A DNA stretch of 64,000 nt from Allomyces arbusculus (lineage: Eukaryota; Blastocladiomycota; Blastocladiomycetes; Blastocladiales; Blastocladiaceae). Position 1 is the first letter of the stretch; each line of letters opens with the position of its first letter. The notes beneath the pieces are model-generated. The model was not told the DNA's origin, ran no database searches, and saw only the letters and a list, made by a program, of their open reading frames with translations. Positions 40,901 through 52,800 of the stretch are shown here, piece after piece. The translations under genes were made by a program, and so were the position numbers. Location: the NCBI GenBank assembly GCA_027604705.1, contig JADHYV010000009.1:1-64000 (forward strand), read 5' to 3'.

Positions 40901-42055
40901 CGTCGCCGGGCACTGATCCAGGACGCGGTCGCGCAAATTGGCGAGTTGCATCTCGGTTGCGGGGGCGCCAGGGAGGCCGACGAGCGACGTGATAGCGTGC
41001 AGGGGGATGCGGCCTTCTTGGATGACGGCAGCGAGGACCGTCGGTGAGAGGAAGTGGGACAGGAGGACGTAATTTTCGGGGCCGTCGGCTGGCTCATCGT
41101 CTAGCGTGACAGGGTGGAGAGTGAGCATACGCGATGGAAAGATGCAAGCGAGAACATATGTACCGAGCGGCGTCACCTTGACCTTGGGAATCGCGCGGTC
41201 GCGCAGCTTGCCCTTTTGCTTGGGTGCCGGCCCGTCGTTGGCACCGACGGCCGTCTCCGGTCGAGCTCCACCATCTACAAGCACGAAAACAAGCGATCCG
41301 AGTAAGCTACAATCACAATCAAAACGCGTGATACGCTGTCAAACACGCACCCTTGCCGCGTTTCCCCGCCGACTTGGGTGCATCGCGGCTGTCCTTCTTC
41401 CCACCTGCATCCGCACCCTTTCCTACGTCTTTATCGTCCTTCTTTCCCGCCCCACCGCCACCGCCGCCGCCACCCTTGGAACTCGCCATTGCCATCGACT
41501 CTGTCTCGGCCGCGAGTGCCGCCGCCGTCGCTTCCTTGGCGACGCGTTTCGCCTCGAGCGCATTGGCGCGCACGCGGAGCAGGAACTGGTAGAGCAGCCG
41601 CACCATGAGCTGGTCTGGCAAGTCGGTGCCGCGCGGATTGCTGTCAAGAAACGCCTTAGCATCGCGGCACAGGTCATTGGTCTTGACGTGCTCGTTAATC
41701 CATTCGAGGAACTCGGATTTGGTCACGAGTAAGAAGCGCTTGCGAACTCCGCTCGAGACGAGGTCGTGAAAGTCGGCGAGCCAGGAGGCCACGTCGGCGT
41801 CGGCCGGGGTGTCAGGGAAGACGGCGCCGATCCAGGCGTTCCAGTCCTCCTATGCGGTGGAGAAGGAGAAGGGGATGAGGAGCTGGTACGACGTGCGGTG
41901 ATGAAGGGCATGAGCGTCGGTTGTACGTCGATGAGGGGCGCGTCGGCCATAGCGCCTTGGCTTCCCGACGCATTGGAATCGGCAACGACGACGGGCGGAA
42001 CGGGCGGCGTTACTACCCCCTTGTCAGCCGCCGCGACAGGCGCCTTTTTGGACAT
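37920..42055 (-). CDS. SPAG17: SPAG17/PF6, axonemal central-apparatus protein
   Basis: Five exons (42055-41927, 41849-41351, 41274-40298, 40233-39286, 39203-37920) with short introns give 1278 residues; an in-frame ATG at 42112 would add 19. Family landmarks in order: DWNAWIGAVF near the N-terminus, a Lys/Gly-rich linker, DDEPADGPENYVLLSHF followed by IPLHAITSLVG (human: DDEPDDGAQHYIIVV, then IPITSVIKI), an AFDALAQSWYRILAERHEY helix, VVERDGTRTVEYRDGT (human VIVERKDGTRIVDHADGT), and SLFALHRSGTHTRFL near the end of the conserved part. PF6/SPAG17 builds the C1a projection of the central pair and is needed for beating. Vertebrate and algal proteins exceed 2200 residues, so this one is compact. 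The gene is head-to-head with the dynein intermediate chain gene. Confidence 0.88.
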
Positions 42056-42584
42056 GGTTAAGGGTTGAGAGTTGGTATTTGTTTGTTGTGCAACAGAGTG
42101 CTGCGTGTCCAAATATCGGCTCAGGTGTCGAATAGCCTTGCTGGGGCGGGATCAATGGTCGGTCTCGTTGCGCGCCGATAAATGCCGGACGCCTTGCAGC
42201 AAGTTGATCTCAGCTCAAGACGTGCAATCGACGACTTCGAGTCTGGCGTGTGGGCAAAGCGTTGATGGCGATCGGACTGCTGGCGTGCGGTTAATTTCGA
42301 CAACGTGACCGCGTCCTAAATCACTTCATTCACTCGCTGCTCTCGAAGTTTGATCTTCACCCAACCACCGGCCGCGGCTGGCTCCAGCTCCCTCCTCACC
42401 CTACCACTACAACTGCAACTGCCCGCACTGCAACGGAACCGACGCTTGCAACCTACTTGGTCCCGGCCGACCCTCTGAATTGCCGCATTTTGCACCCCGC
42501 CAGCCCGACCAGTTGACGACCGACCGACCGGGATACCCTCCTTTCTCCTTCTGCCAACCGACCCCCTCTTCGCCGAACCTCAAA
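42056..42584. promoter_or_regulatory. Shared bidirectional promoter of two flagellar genes
   Basis: Only 529 bases separate the start codons of SPAG17 (minus) and DNAI1 (plus), so regulatory sites are probably shared. By eye I find no perfect RFX-type X-box and no TATA box. The half nearest DNAI1 is C/A/T-rich (many CCAACCGACC-like runs). Confidence 0.5.
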
Positions 42585-45146
42585 ATGAAGGCCATCCGGC
42601 GGGCCAAGGTGATGTGCGCTTGTCACCTCATACTGGTCGAAATCACATTTCTGATCCTCGTCGATCCCGGCCGTACCTAGATTGCTGAGCCGCCCAAGGA
42701 GGTCAAGGCCTCGCTCGGGTCGCTCAACGCGACGGGCAACGGCGCGCTTATGGACGGCGACCCGTCGGCCAATCCGGAATGGCTCCCAGTGCGCTCTTCC
42801 CGCCATCACCGCATCCCAATGAACCACCGCTGATGCACTGCCTCCTCGAAATAGCCGAAGCAGCTGCTCAAGCCGCCGGGCCAACTAGCGCTCGCCGACA
42901 AGGAGCTCGACGAGGAACTCACGCGCATCTTGAATGCCAACAACCCGCACGCACCGCAAAACATTGCGCGGTGGAATAACAAGGAGCAAATGTACAAGGC
43001 CACACCCAACATGGAGCACATGGTCACGCACTTTGAGTTTGAAGGGTACGCACCTACCTCCTCTCACCTCGCCCCACCGCTAACTCGCTGACACCCCGCC
43101 CCCTTCTGGACGCCTAGCTATCTGCTCTACAAGAACGACGACAAGAAACAAGAAGACGACGCGGCGGCGGCCGCCGCGCGTGCCGAGGGCGAGGCCAAGC
43201 CCGAGGGCGTTGAGGAAGGTACTACGACCGAAGACGCGGGCACGTCGACCGAGACGCCCGCTGCGGTTCCGACAGCACCCGATGTGACGGCGTTGCAGGA
43301 GAGCAGAAAGACGAGCAAGGCGCCTGCGCGCAACCAGTTCAACTACTCGGAGCGCGCGACGCAGACGGTCAATAATCCGCTGCGGGTACGTGGTGATTAG
43401 GCGCCGGAATAAGTGATCGACAGGAAACTGACGAGCGAAGTGTTTCGTTTGTAGAGCCGGTCGACCAACACGGAGCCACCGCCCCACCGCACGTTCTCGG
43501 GCGCGGTCAATCAGTGGTCAATTTACGATGCCTACATGGACGATGCGCAGGCCAAGGAGCGGGCAAAGGAGAAGGCCAAGGTGCAATTCGATCTCCTATC
43601 TCCACCGTTCCGCGTTCAGACACTCACTCGTGGCTTAAAAATGCCAACAGAACGCCGGTGCCAAGGGCCACAAGGACGACGACAAGCACGCGACGCTCGC
43701 GGCCGAGGCGCCGCACGAGGACATGTACCACTCATCCGACTTTCGCAAGCGGCTCGCGACGCTCGAGCGCATGGCCAATCAGAACACGTTTGACGAAATC
43801 ACGCAGGACTTCAAGTACTGGGACGACGCGGCCGACGATCTGCGCGAGACCAAGGAAGGCTCCCTTTTGCCACTTTGGGAATTCACCTACCTTAAGGAAA
43901 AGAAGAAGATGGTGCTCGCGCTCGCGTGGAATCCGGCGTGCCCGGACTTGTTCGTTGTGGCGTTTGGGTCGTACCAGTTTGCGAAGCAGGGGCCCGGCGT
44001 GCTGTGCTGCTTTTCGCTCAAGAACCCGTCGTTCCCGGAATTCACGTTCAACACGCCCGCGGGTGTGACCGCCATTGACGTGCACCCGAAACGGCCGCAC
44101 TTGATTGCCGCGGGACTCTACGACGGGTCGTGTCTTGTGTTTGACCTGTCCGCCGACGCCGCCAACGCACCGACCGGACCCGCACCAAGTGGAGCTGGGT
44201 GGGCATTGCCCGCGGCCGGGTACGGTGCCGGTGGTGCCGGCGGCCCCGCGGCGGCGAACGCCGCAGCCGACGCGCGGTACCGGTCGGATATCAAGGCGCA
44301 GCACACGGACCCGGTCTGGCAAGTCGTTTGGCAGCCGGATGATTTGGACGGGAACCCGAATTTCTATTCGGTTTCCTCGGACGGCGCCGTCAAGCAAGCG
44401 ATTCTGATCAAGAACGAGCTGATGCTCAGCGACGTGATTGCGCTGCACCGCAACGGCATACCGCTCGCCGGCCTGTGCTGCGATTTCAACAAGGCGAACG
44501 ATCATCTGTTCGTGGTCGGGACCGAGGAGGGCGCGCTGATCAAGTGCTCCAAGGACTACAACTCGCAGTATTTGCAGACGTTTGAGGTACGACTCGTGTT
44601 TGGCGACGCCGTTCTCTCGCCACGTTCCGCTCAAATGACCGCCCGCTTCGCTCCACTTCCGATTAGGGCCACGCCATGGCCATTTACCGCGTCCTCTACA
44701 ACCCCTTCTACACGTCGGTCTTCCTGACCGCGTCCGCTGACTGGACCGTCAAGCTGTGGGACCACACCTCGCCCAAACCTATATTGCTCTTCGACTTTGG
44801 CTGCCCCGTCGCCGACCTCGCGTGGGCGCCCTTTTCGTCGACCACTTTCGCCGTTGCCACGAACGACGGCAAAGTCGTCATCTACGACCTCGACGTGTCC
44901 AAGTACGACCCGATCTGTGTCCAGCAGGTCGTTGGCGGGAAAACACACCTCACGCGGATCGCGTTCTCGCCGTTTGATCCGGTGCTGGTGATCGGGGACG
45001 ATCGCGGCGTCGTGCAGGCGATGAAACTGTCGCCGAATTTGCGCCGGGCCGGGCGAGGTGGGGCGCAATTGAGCATGGACGATCAGCGGGATCGGTTGGA
45101 GAGGGTAGTCATGCTCGCGCTGGGCAAGGGAAATGCGGGGCGGTAA
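42585..45146 (+). CDS. DNAI1: Axonemal outer-arm dynein intermediate chain 1
   Basis: Seven exons (42585-42608, 42681-42788, 42855-43045, 43118-43385, 43455-43580, 43651-44586, 44667-45146) join in frame to 710 residues (human DNAI1 has 699). Signatures: DKELDEELTRILNANNPHAPQ, the block FNYSERATQTVNNPLR and NTEPPP, SGAVNQWSIYDAY, MANQNTFDEITQDFKYWDDAAD, and LLPLWEFTYLKEKKKMVLAL. WD repeats follow, with SYQFAKQGPGVL, HTDPVWQVVWQPDD, FVVGTEEGALIKCSKDYNSQ, TASADWTVKLWDHT and VIGDDRGVV. With DNAI2 it anchors the outer dynein arm to the doublet microtubule (Chlamydomonas ODA9/IC1). The 24-nt first coding exon was chosen because its ATG and phase fit; the extreme N-terminus is the least certain part. 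Introns are concentrated in the 5' half. Confidence 0.95.
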
Positions 45147-45512
45147 AGGGGAGGGGACTAGATCCGGAGGGGGGATGGATGGATGAATGGAGGGACAGAA
45201 GACGGGCGAACTTGCAATAGACTCGGCGTTTTAGATTGAAATTGTTTAGTCGAAGGCAGCAAAAACAGGAGTACCAAGCGGCCAGCGCGCACGCGAGCAC
45301 GGCTCGAGAGCAAACGTCGTGCTCACCCGCATGCGTGAGCTGGAGTCACGGTCAGCATTGCGAGTCGGGAGCTGCGAGCAAAATATTTCGCGAGTCGGTT
45401 GCCAAAATGTCTAATTTTAGGTACAGACGATGATAGTCTGCAGAAGCAGCGCAGATTTGCAGATGATGTGACATGATGTGACATCAATTGAATCCAACAA
45501 GAATGCCATTTC
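45147..45512. other. 3' flank of DNAI1
   Basis: AT-richer non-coding sequence; no gene seen. Confidence 0.4.
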
Positions 45513-45943
45513 TCACTGACCTGCTTGGCCAGGTTTGGCCACACGAGAGTCGACTAGGCCAGCGCAACACACAGCGTGGCCTACCAATGGAAATCTTTGA
45601 CGTTCTTTGCCTTTTTTGGGGCACTCCTTGCAAAACATGTGGCCGGCGGGTGTAACGATGCACGAAGACCCGAGCTGGCGAGACGTCTCCTCGTTCTCCC
45701 GTTTGTAGCATCGAGAGCAATGAGACGGAAGTCGCGCAGGTTGTGCCTGGAAAGCTTTCAGCGTCAGCCAGGGCAAGGGACATTGAGGTGAAAGTGACGG
45801 AAATTCGCAGAATGAAAGCCCGCCACGGCCTCCGTCGTATCGTCCATCATGCTGCCCGTGTTGGCAATGTCGCGGTGATCGGGCACTGGAGCAGCAAGCG
45901 CGCAGCGCGGCATGGTTGAAGCGGCGGCGAGCATGACGAGCAT
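45513..45943 (-). CDS. Possible small secreted Cys-rich protein (uncertain model)
   Basis: An ATG at 45943 opens a 60-residue frame with a short hydrophobic leader (MLVMLAAAS, preceded in frame by further hydrophobic codons) and a possible signal cleavage after ALAA. An overlapping frame downstream reads HCSRCYKRENEETSRQLGSS, then CIVTPAGHMFCKECPKK, i.e. C-x2-C-x15-C-x9-C-x2-C, which looks like a metal-binding or disulfide module. Joining them needs a very short intron (about 35 nt from GTCCCT to TTTCCAG), which is doubtful. A minus-strand TATA box lies about 200 bases upstream of the ATG. Either this is a fast-evolving small secreted protein whose splicing I cannot settle, or remnants of one. 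It lies in an AT-richer island between conserved genes. Confidence 0.3.
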
Positions 45944-46144
45944 GGCGAGAAGAAGAGCGTAGGTGATGGCTGTGGCGCGAGATATGGTGGCGGTCAAAGC
46001 GACGGCGAGTTCGGGTGCCAGCGGTCCAAGAGCGACGGCGAGTCCAGGTGCGGGTCGAAGCAAGCGTGCCGGCAGCTCAAGACAGCTTGGCAATAGGTTG
46101 GGCAGCGACTTCGGGAGAAAAAGGCCCGTGGGCTGCGACCCCAA

Positions 46145-46151
46145 ATTTATA
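46145..46151 (-). promoter_or_regulatory. TATA-like box upstream of the small secreted candidate
   Basis: Minus-strand TATAAAT, about 200 bases before the ATG at 45943. It gives weak support that the region below it is transcribed. Confidence 0.4.
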
Positions 46152-46544
46152 GGTACTGGCCTTGTTAGCGACGCCCATCACATTCGGCGTACACGTTGCT
46201 GCGTGATGTCGTCTTCGAACGTTCGCAACGCCAGTCGTTCTGTTGCTTCCATTTCGCTGCCGCGCACGCGGGCCTAGCGGCGCTGGCCGTGAATAAAGAG
46301 ATGACACGAGAAGAAGGCAACAATGCAGCCAAATTGCAATAAACAGTCGTCGAAAATCTTGCCAACCAGAGAGCGAACATTATCCCGTGCAATCAAAGAC
46401 GAATCATCCACAGCGAACGACGAGAAATCGGCTACCCATCCACGACCCGACCTGCAATCCCCGCCGTCTAAAGGACGACCAATAACGACAAATAAATACC
46501 ACTCGGTCCCTTCCCACCAAATCCCGACCGACGACACGACGCGC
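46152..46544. other. 3' flank of the kinesin gene and upstream sequence of the small candidate
   Basis: About 390 bases of AT-richer sequence. I see nothing I can support as a gene. Confidence 0.4.
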
Positions 46545-49197
46545 TTATCCCGACTTGCTCGAGTTCTTGCGCGCGGTCCCAATCTGGCACGCGTTCACCT
46601 TGGTCGCGAACCGCAGCGAGTTCACCGTCTCGTTAAACGACTTTTCCAGCGGCGAGACATTCACAAACATGAGCGTCTTGGAGTTGCCACCGAGCGACTG
46701 CTGCAGCAGGTAGGTCAACTTCGAGTTGCGGTAGGGCACGTGCGCATCGCGGTTGGCCAGCGCCACCATCACGTCCCCGAGCGCCGACAACGACTTGTTG
46801 ATCGCCTGCGTTTCCTTGAGCCGGTCCCCGACGGCGCCCGACTGGTTGAGCCGTTCGGACCCCGCAAGATCGACCAGGTTAATCGTCCCGCGGCCCGACT
46901 CGCCCGTCGTCTCGTTCCTGCCCTCGATCGCGAGCGCAAACACCGAGTGCGACCGCGACGACCGCTCGTTCATGTTGGTCGCGGCGACGGCGCGGTTGCG
47001 CGCGGCGCGCACAAGCATCGCGTGAATCTGCGCGGGCGACGTCACGTCAACAAGTTTGGCCTCGGGCACAGTCGTTCTGCCCTGCCCGTGCTGAATCGAA
47101 TACTTGGTCGTGGGTGTCGCCGTGTCAGCGAGCAGGTCGCGCAGCGTCTCGTTGTAGATTTCAATGTACTGCGCCTTGAACGAATAGGTCCACCCTTGTT
47201 CCTTGAGTGCCGCCGCCGAGGCAAAGATTTGGTCGACGGCGCGCGGGATCATACCGCGGTGGTCGTCCGCATAGGCGGCCGCGTTGAGCGCGGCTGCGTC
47301 GTCGACGTCGATCAAGGCCGCGTCGGTCGGCGACGGGCCGGCGCCCTCCATCGTGAACGTCTTGCCGGACCCGGTCTATGTGATCGAGTGCGTCAGTCAG
47401 TACCACGTCCCAAAAGGAAGAATCAAAATCGGGGAAAAGAATCAGCAAACGCACCTGGCCATACGCAAAGATGCACACGTTATACCCGTCGAGCGCCGAC
47501 TGCACGAGCTGCGAGATCTCATCAAACACGGCCGTCTGTGTCGCCGCCGGATCAAAGACGCGATCAAACGCAAACGGCAATGCCTTGGTCACCGTCTTAC
47601 TGCCATCGGCTGACTTGCTCACCTCGACCAGCTCGACGGCTTTGCCCGACGGCGCAAACACCATTCTCGCCATTCTGTTCTCCTCCTTTTCCAGCTCCTT
47701 AGGCAGCATCGGGCGCACGCGGCAAAACACGCGAATATTGCCCTTGAGTTCCTGGATCGTATTGTGCAACTTGCGCCGCTCCGTCTCGGCCGCACGGACG
47801 GCCGTCTCCAACTCGTCCACGCGCGCGGTACGCACCGCAAGTTCCGCCTTTGTCGACGCAAGCTCGGCTTTCGTGTCGTCGAGCTGCATCGTGAGCGCGC
47901 GCACCTTGGCCTCGAGCGACGTTGTGGCCACGGTCGATGTCGACAAGGCCGACCGTAAATTGACCACGTTCTCGTTGGCCGCGTCAAGCTCGTGTTTCAG
48001 CAGCGCGTTGCGGCGGTCGAGATCGTCGCGGTCGAGTTTCAACTGCATGGCCTCGGCCTGGTGCGCGGCGAGCGCGCGCTGCAGTTGCTGCTGGTGCCGG
48101 TCCTGCGCGAGCGTGAGCTCGTGCCGCAGGCGCGCGAGTTCGCTGGCCATGCCGTGGTTCTCCTCGGTCTTGGCATGCACGTCGTGCTCGAGCGAGGTCT
48201 TGAACGATTCGAGCTCGCGAACTGCTACTTGATCAGTTTTTGGGCGTGTGGGACCGACGCGAGAAGCCATCGAGAAGCAATCGAGATGGTACGTACTGCG
48301 CTTATTCGACTCCTTCAACGTCTCCGCCAAATTCGCCGCCGTCTCCTTGTAACCCGCCATCGTGTCCTGCACCGTCTTGAACGTCAACTCCAAGTCCTCG
48401 AGTCGGCCTTTTGTGTCCCAGGCCGCGCGCTTGGTTTTTTTCATGGCCGGCTCCGACCCGGTCGAATTGCGCGACGACGTCGCTGTTGGCGCGGGGGGCG
48501 GCGGCGCAAACGAGGCCGACGAGCCGGCGCGCTTCGTGATTTCGTGCCGGCGCGCGCGCGACGCATTGAGCGTCGACTTGCTGCTGTTGGCGAGCACGCT
48601 GCGTTTGGGCGCCGGCGGCGGGGCCATGCTGCCGGTGGTGCGCGCCGAAGAGGAGGTGCTGGACGGGATGGCCGCGGACATGGTCGAACGGCGCGCGGCG
48701 GCGGCGGCGATACGCGCAGCGGTAGTCATTGGGGCGGCGGGCCTGGACACGGCGGGCTTGGCGGCGGCCGCGGCGGTCGACGACGCCGTAAAGTTGAACG
48801 ACGGAACGGCCGAGGCGGACGCGGTGGTGGGCGCATTCTCGGCAATCGACGGCAACGCCGATGAGTCGGTTGAAGAAGAAGAAGAAGCGGCGAGCGACTG
48901 TGCGAGCCGCGGCGTCAGCGACAGCCGCGTGCCCGCCGCGGACGGGGCCAGGGACAGCCGCGTGCGCGGGATCAGCAGGCCGGACGACGCGGGGAAGGCG
49001 ATCTGGGAGGGAGGTGGGGCCGAAGGCGCGGCGGACGAGGAGGAAGAGGCCATTCCGTCGGCGTGGTCGGGCGACCGTGGGCGCTTGGGCGGGCGCGGCG
49101 AGGCTACGGCAGCGGCAGTGGGGTCCGTGGAAGAAGGGGCCGAAGTGGAGGAGGAAGTTGGGGCGGTGCCCGCCGAGGGTTGCCGCAGGCCGGACAT
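46545..49197 (-). CDS. Kinesin-14 (C-terminal motor, Kar3/KIFC1-like)
   Basis: Three exons (49197-48297, 48224-47455, 47375-46545) give 833 residues. A basic, Ser/Ala-rich tail (about 1-270) leads into a coiled coil and the kinesin-14 neck IQELKGNIRVFCRVRP just before the motor. Motor motifs are intact: P-loop GQTGSGKT (split by the second intron between Q and T), switch I NERSSRSH (693-700), switch II DLAGSE (726-731), and the ending SLRFATKVNACQIG. The neck-then-motor order at the C-terminus marks the minus-end-directed class that works in spindle assembly and microtubule cross-linking. The ATG at 49197 was preferred over in-frame sequence further upstream because it starts the Ser/Thr-rich tail; the frame is open another 36 codons. 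Confidence 0.94.
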
Positions 49198-49874
49198 GGC
49201 GTGCACTGGGGATGCGAGAAAAATGAGGGGAGCGTGGAGCGGGTGGGTGCAACGCAGGAAGAGACGAGGAGGGGGGATCCGAGCAGAGGGGGCGTTCAGC
49301 AGCACGGGCCAATGGAATGCAGTTAGTTGGAGCGAGCGAGCGCAGAGAGAAAAAGCGCGGGCCGGTGCGCGCGCTCGACGTCGTCCAGGTCGATGGCGCT
49401 GGCATGGAGGCCGGCCGGCGGAGGAGCGACAGCGACCGGTGCGGAGCGACGAGCAATGCGTGCGAGACGTCCGAGCATCACGTGTCCTGGACTGACTAGC
49501 ACGTGGTGTCTCGCACCCGCGCGCGATTCACAGGGCGCGCGCTTCCGCTGCGGGTCGCCAACGCCGCGCGGCCGACACCACCGACGACGCCGACGTTGAC
49601 AACGTCGAGCGCGCTGCCACGCTGCCCAATTTGCGCTCAACGACGCTACAAGTACCCGCACTCGACCCGCCGCGCCCCGCGCCCGCAGCCGTCACGCTCA
49701 TCCCCGTGCAGCCAAGACCGCCAGCACGCGCCACCATTCCAGCACGCTTTGGACCTGCCAGCACCGTTGACGCGTCGGCACACACACCATCCCTTGCGAG
49801 GGCACGCTCGTAACAAGGCGCATCCACGATCCGGTCCTTGTGCGAGACCGAGCAACTCCTGCGCACCGAAAATC
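49198..49874. other. Divergent promoter between kinesin-14 and the PP4R1-like gene
   Basis: About 680 bases of GC-rich sequence between two start codons facing away from each other. No TATA box or coding signal stands out. Confidence 0.4.
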
Positions 49875-52800
49875 ATGGCCGGTGTGTGCGCTTCCCCTTG
49901 TGCCACGCTGCACCCACCATGATCTACTTTGCCCTGACCCGCTCTCCGACCGCCGTACACCTCTACCAGACCTCGGCTTTGACCTGGCGCCTCTGCCGCC
50001 GCCCGCCGTCGTCACCTCGCCGCCCGCGTCCGCGACCCAACAAAGCCAGCCTGCCGAGCGGTTCGCGTCGATCGACGATCCGCCCGACGAAGACGCCGTG
50101 CTACGCGCCGCCGCGCGCCGGCAGGCCGCCATCGATGCAGCGCCCTCCCCACCCACGAACACGCCCGTCGCCCCTTCCCCCGCGGCCGCAGCCGCGTCAG
50201 AACTGCCCGCGCACCTCGACATCCAGCTGATCCCCGACCACTATGTCCCGCTCGATCAGATCGAGTACTTGCGCCCGGCCGACAAGTTGCGGCAGTACGC
50301 GGCCTCCCCCGTCGCCGCGCACCGCGTCTACCTCGCGCGCTCTTTGCCCAACATCCTGCCGAGCATTGTGCGCGCGTCGTCGTTTCTCGACACGTTGCAG
50401 TGCCTCTATGCACTCGTGGCCGACGCGGACCTCGACGTGCGTCTCGCCTGTGCTGGCGCGATCGGCGACCTGTTGGGCAGTTACGCGCGCCGCACCAATC
50501 CCGCCACGTCCCTAATCGCCGCCAAGTCGTCTGACTCGCTCGTCGACCTGGTCCACGCATCGATTACAGCATTGCTGCCGTCAAGCACCGGCGCCCCGGC
50601 GACCCCGGACCCGGCAACCTGTGTCTCGGCCTTGTTGCGCACTGCCGCTGCGCCCGATTCGCCCACACCGACCGGCATCCTTCCCCCACACTTGCTCAAC
50701 GTTGCCGTTCTCCCGCTGCTCATCGACGCGCACGAGCGCGTCGCCGAGACGGCCAAAGACGGCCTGGCCGCAGCACTCGTCGACCAGCAGACGGGCAAAC
50801 ATGTCGCCGCCGCGATCGTACCCTGGGCAGTCCGCCTCCTTGCGCTGACCCCGACTCAGGCCGTGGATCTCGTCGACCTCGCGACCGCCGAAGTGCAAGC
50901 TGCCGCAACCGCCGCTGCGGCCGCGACCCAGACCGCGGCACTTGGTTCCCCGCCGCTCCAGTCGCCCGCGGCCTCGACCCATGCGCTGCCCGCCATGGTC
51001 ACAGCGGGCGCGGGCGCGACCTCCCCGCCGCGGACCGCGCGGTTCATTGACCATACCCAGGCGTACCAGAACGGCGAGACAACCTACACGTCCCCGGCTG
51101 ACCTCGCATCGACCACGCCCGTCTCTGCCACCGGTGGATCCATGTTCCCAGGCCTGCTCGCGACTGCGGCATCGTCGATTGCGCCGTCGGCCGACGTGTC
51201 GGACAACGATTCGGACGATGGGGACCATTCCGCGGTTCCGTCTGCAAGCCACGCGCTCATGGCCGACCCACACGTGTCAGGTCTATTGTTCCTGTTTATG
51301 CAGCCGCCTGCCGTCGATTCGGGGAATGCCGGGTCCGGGAGTACCTCGGCGTTGCTCGGCAACGGCGGCGGATCGAGTACGAAAGCTGCGGCCCCGTCCC
51401 CCGCGCGCAGGATGGACGACATTCACGCGCACTTGCTGCAACTCATTGGCGACGCGCTCGCCCCGTTTTTGCATCGCGACGACGGTCTCGCGATCGTCGA
51501 TGTGCTCGACCGGTTCGCAAACAACGCGCACGCGGCCGTTCGTGGGGCCGCAGCGATCGCGGCGCTCGCGGCCGCGCGCACGGTCCCGACCTCGGTTGTG
51601 GCTAGCCGCGTCGTGCCCGTGGTCGGGAAATTGGCGTCGGATAAGCTATACACGGTGCGGCGCCGGGTCGCGGAGCAGTTACCCTCCTGGATCGAATCTA
51701 TGCCGTCGCGGTTCAGGACGTCGGTCGGGCGGACCTTGTTGGAGAGGCTATTGTCGGACGCATCGAAAGCCGTGCGTGACGCGATGTATGCGGGACTCGC
51801 GCGGAGCATGGTCGCGCTCGCGGCCGACGAGCCGGTCGGGGTCGTGGACGATTTCGACGGGGACGTCGAGGAGGTGGTGGCCGGACTCGGCCCGCCGCCG
51901 GCGCAAACAAACGCTGCCGGGCATTTAGGGACAACGGGGTTCGCGTCGCAGCCGAACTCGGCGCAGAATTCGCCGCGCGGGTCGATGATCTTCAATCCGA
52001 GTCTGAGTAGTAGCGGCGGCAGTGGGGTCGCGTCACCGAGTCCGGCGCCCAACGGACTGCTGAGTGCCACGACGGCCGACTCGACCCCCACCGACGACCC
52101 CTCCGACTCCGCCGAGGACGACGCCGAGGACACCGACCCGCCGCTGTCCCCCGCCCTCGCGCGGCTGCTCGACGCCGACCTCCCGCTCCTCCCGCCCCGT
52201 TCCCCACACCCGGACCGAATCCCCACGACGCTCATTCAAGCGTACTGCCTGACGTCTCTCCGGTGGAAAGATCCGGACCGGATGGCCAAATGCGCCTACT
52301 CTCTCCCCGGCCTGATCGCGACCATGCCCGTTACCTGGTGGACCGCGCACTTCAAGCCCCTGTTCTCAATGCTCGCGCGCGACCCGCTCCTCGACGTCCG
52401 CCGTCCCCTGATGGCCGGGATCGACGTGATCGCGCGCGCCATCCCCGCGCGGGACGTGGCAAGCGAAATCCTCCCTGTACTCACAACCTGGTTGGACCGC
52501 GAAACCGCGGCAAGTCATGCGGCGCTCGCGAGTAAGTTGCCCGGCATCCTCGCGCTCGTCCCCTCCGCCGTGTCGGCTCCGCACCCGCTCGCGTCGGTCC
52601 CGCTCGAGTACCGCGCGCACGCGTCGTGGACCGACCGACACGCCGTCGCGCGCACCTTACCGTCCTGGTTGGCCGCGTTCGCGCTCCGCCCGCGGCTCCT
52701 CGCGGTGGCCACCGGCCAAGATCCCGCGGCGGTTGGGTTCGCGAAGGTGATTCTCGGGTCGACCGAGCAGTTGGTTCCGCGCGCCGCGAGCGAAGCGGAT

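Noticed and set aside
41849-41926. Frameshift or stop in SPAG17 exon 1-2
   Set aside because: Reading straight through meets a TAG, but a 77-nt intron with GTACAA donor, pyrimidine tract and GCATAG acceptor joins ...APLID to EDWNAW in phase, so the gene is intact.
42480-42679. 66-codon frame starting 42480 as the DNAI1 N-terminus
   Set aside because: It reads past the donor at 42609 into intron sequence; only the ATG at 42585 followed by splicing leads into the conserved dynein intermediate chain.
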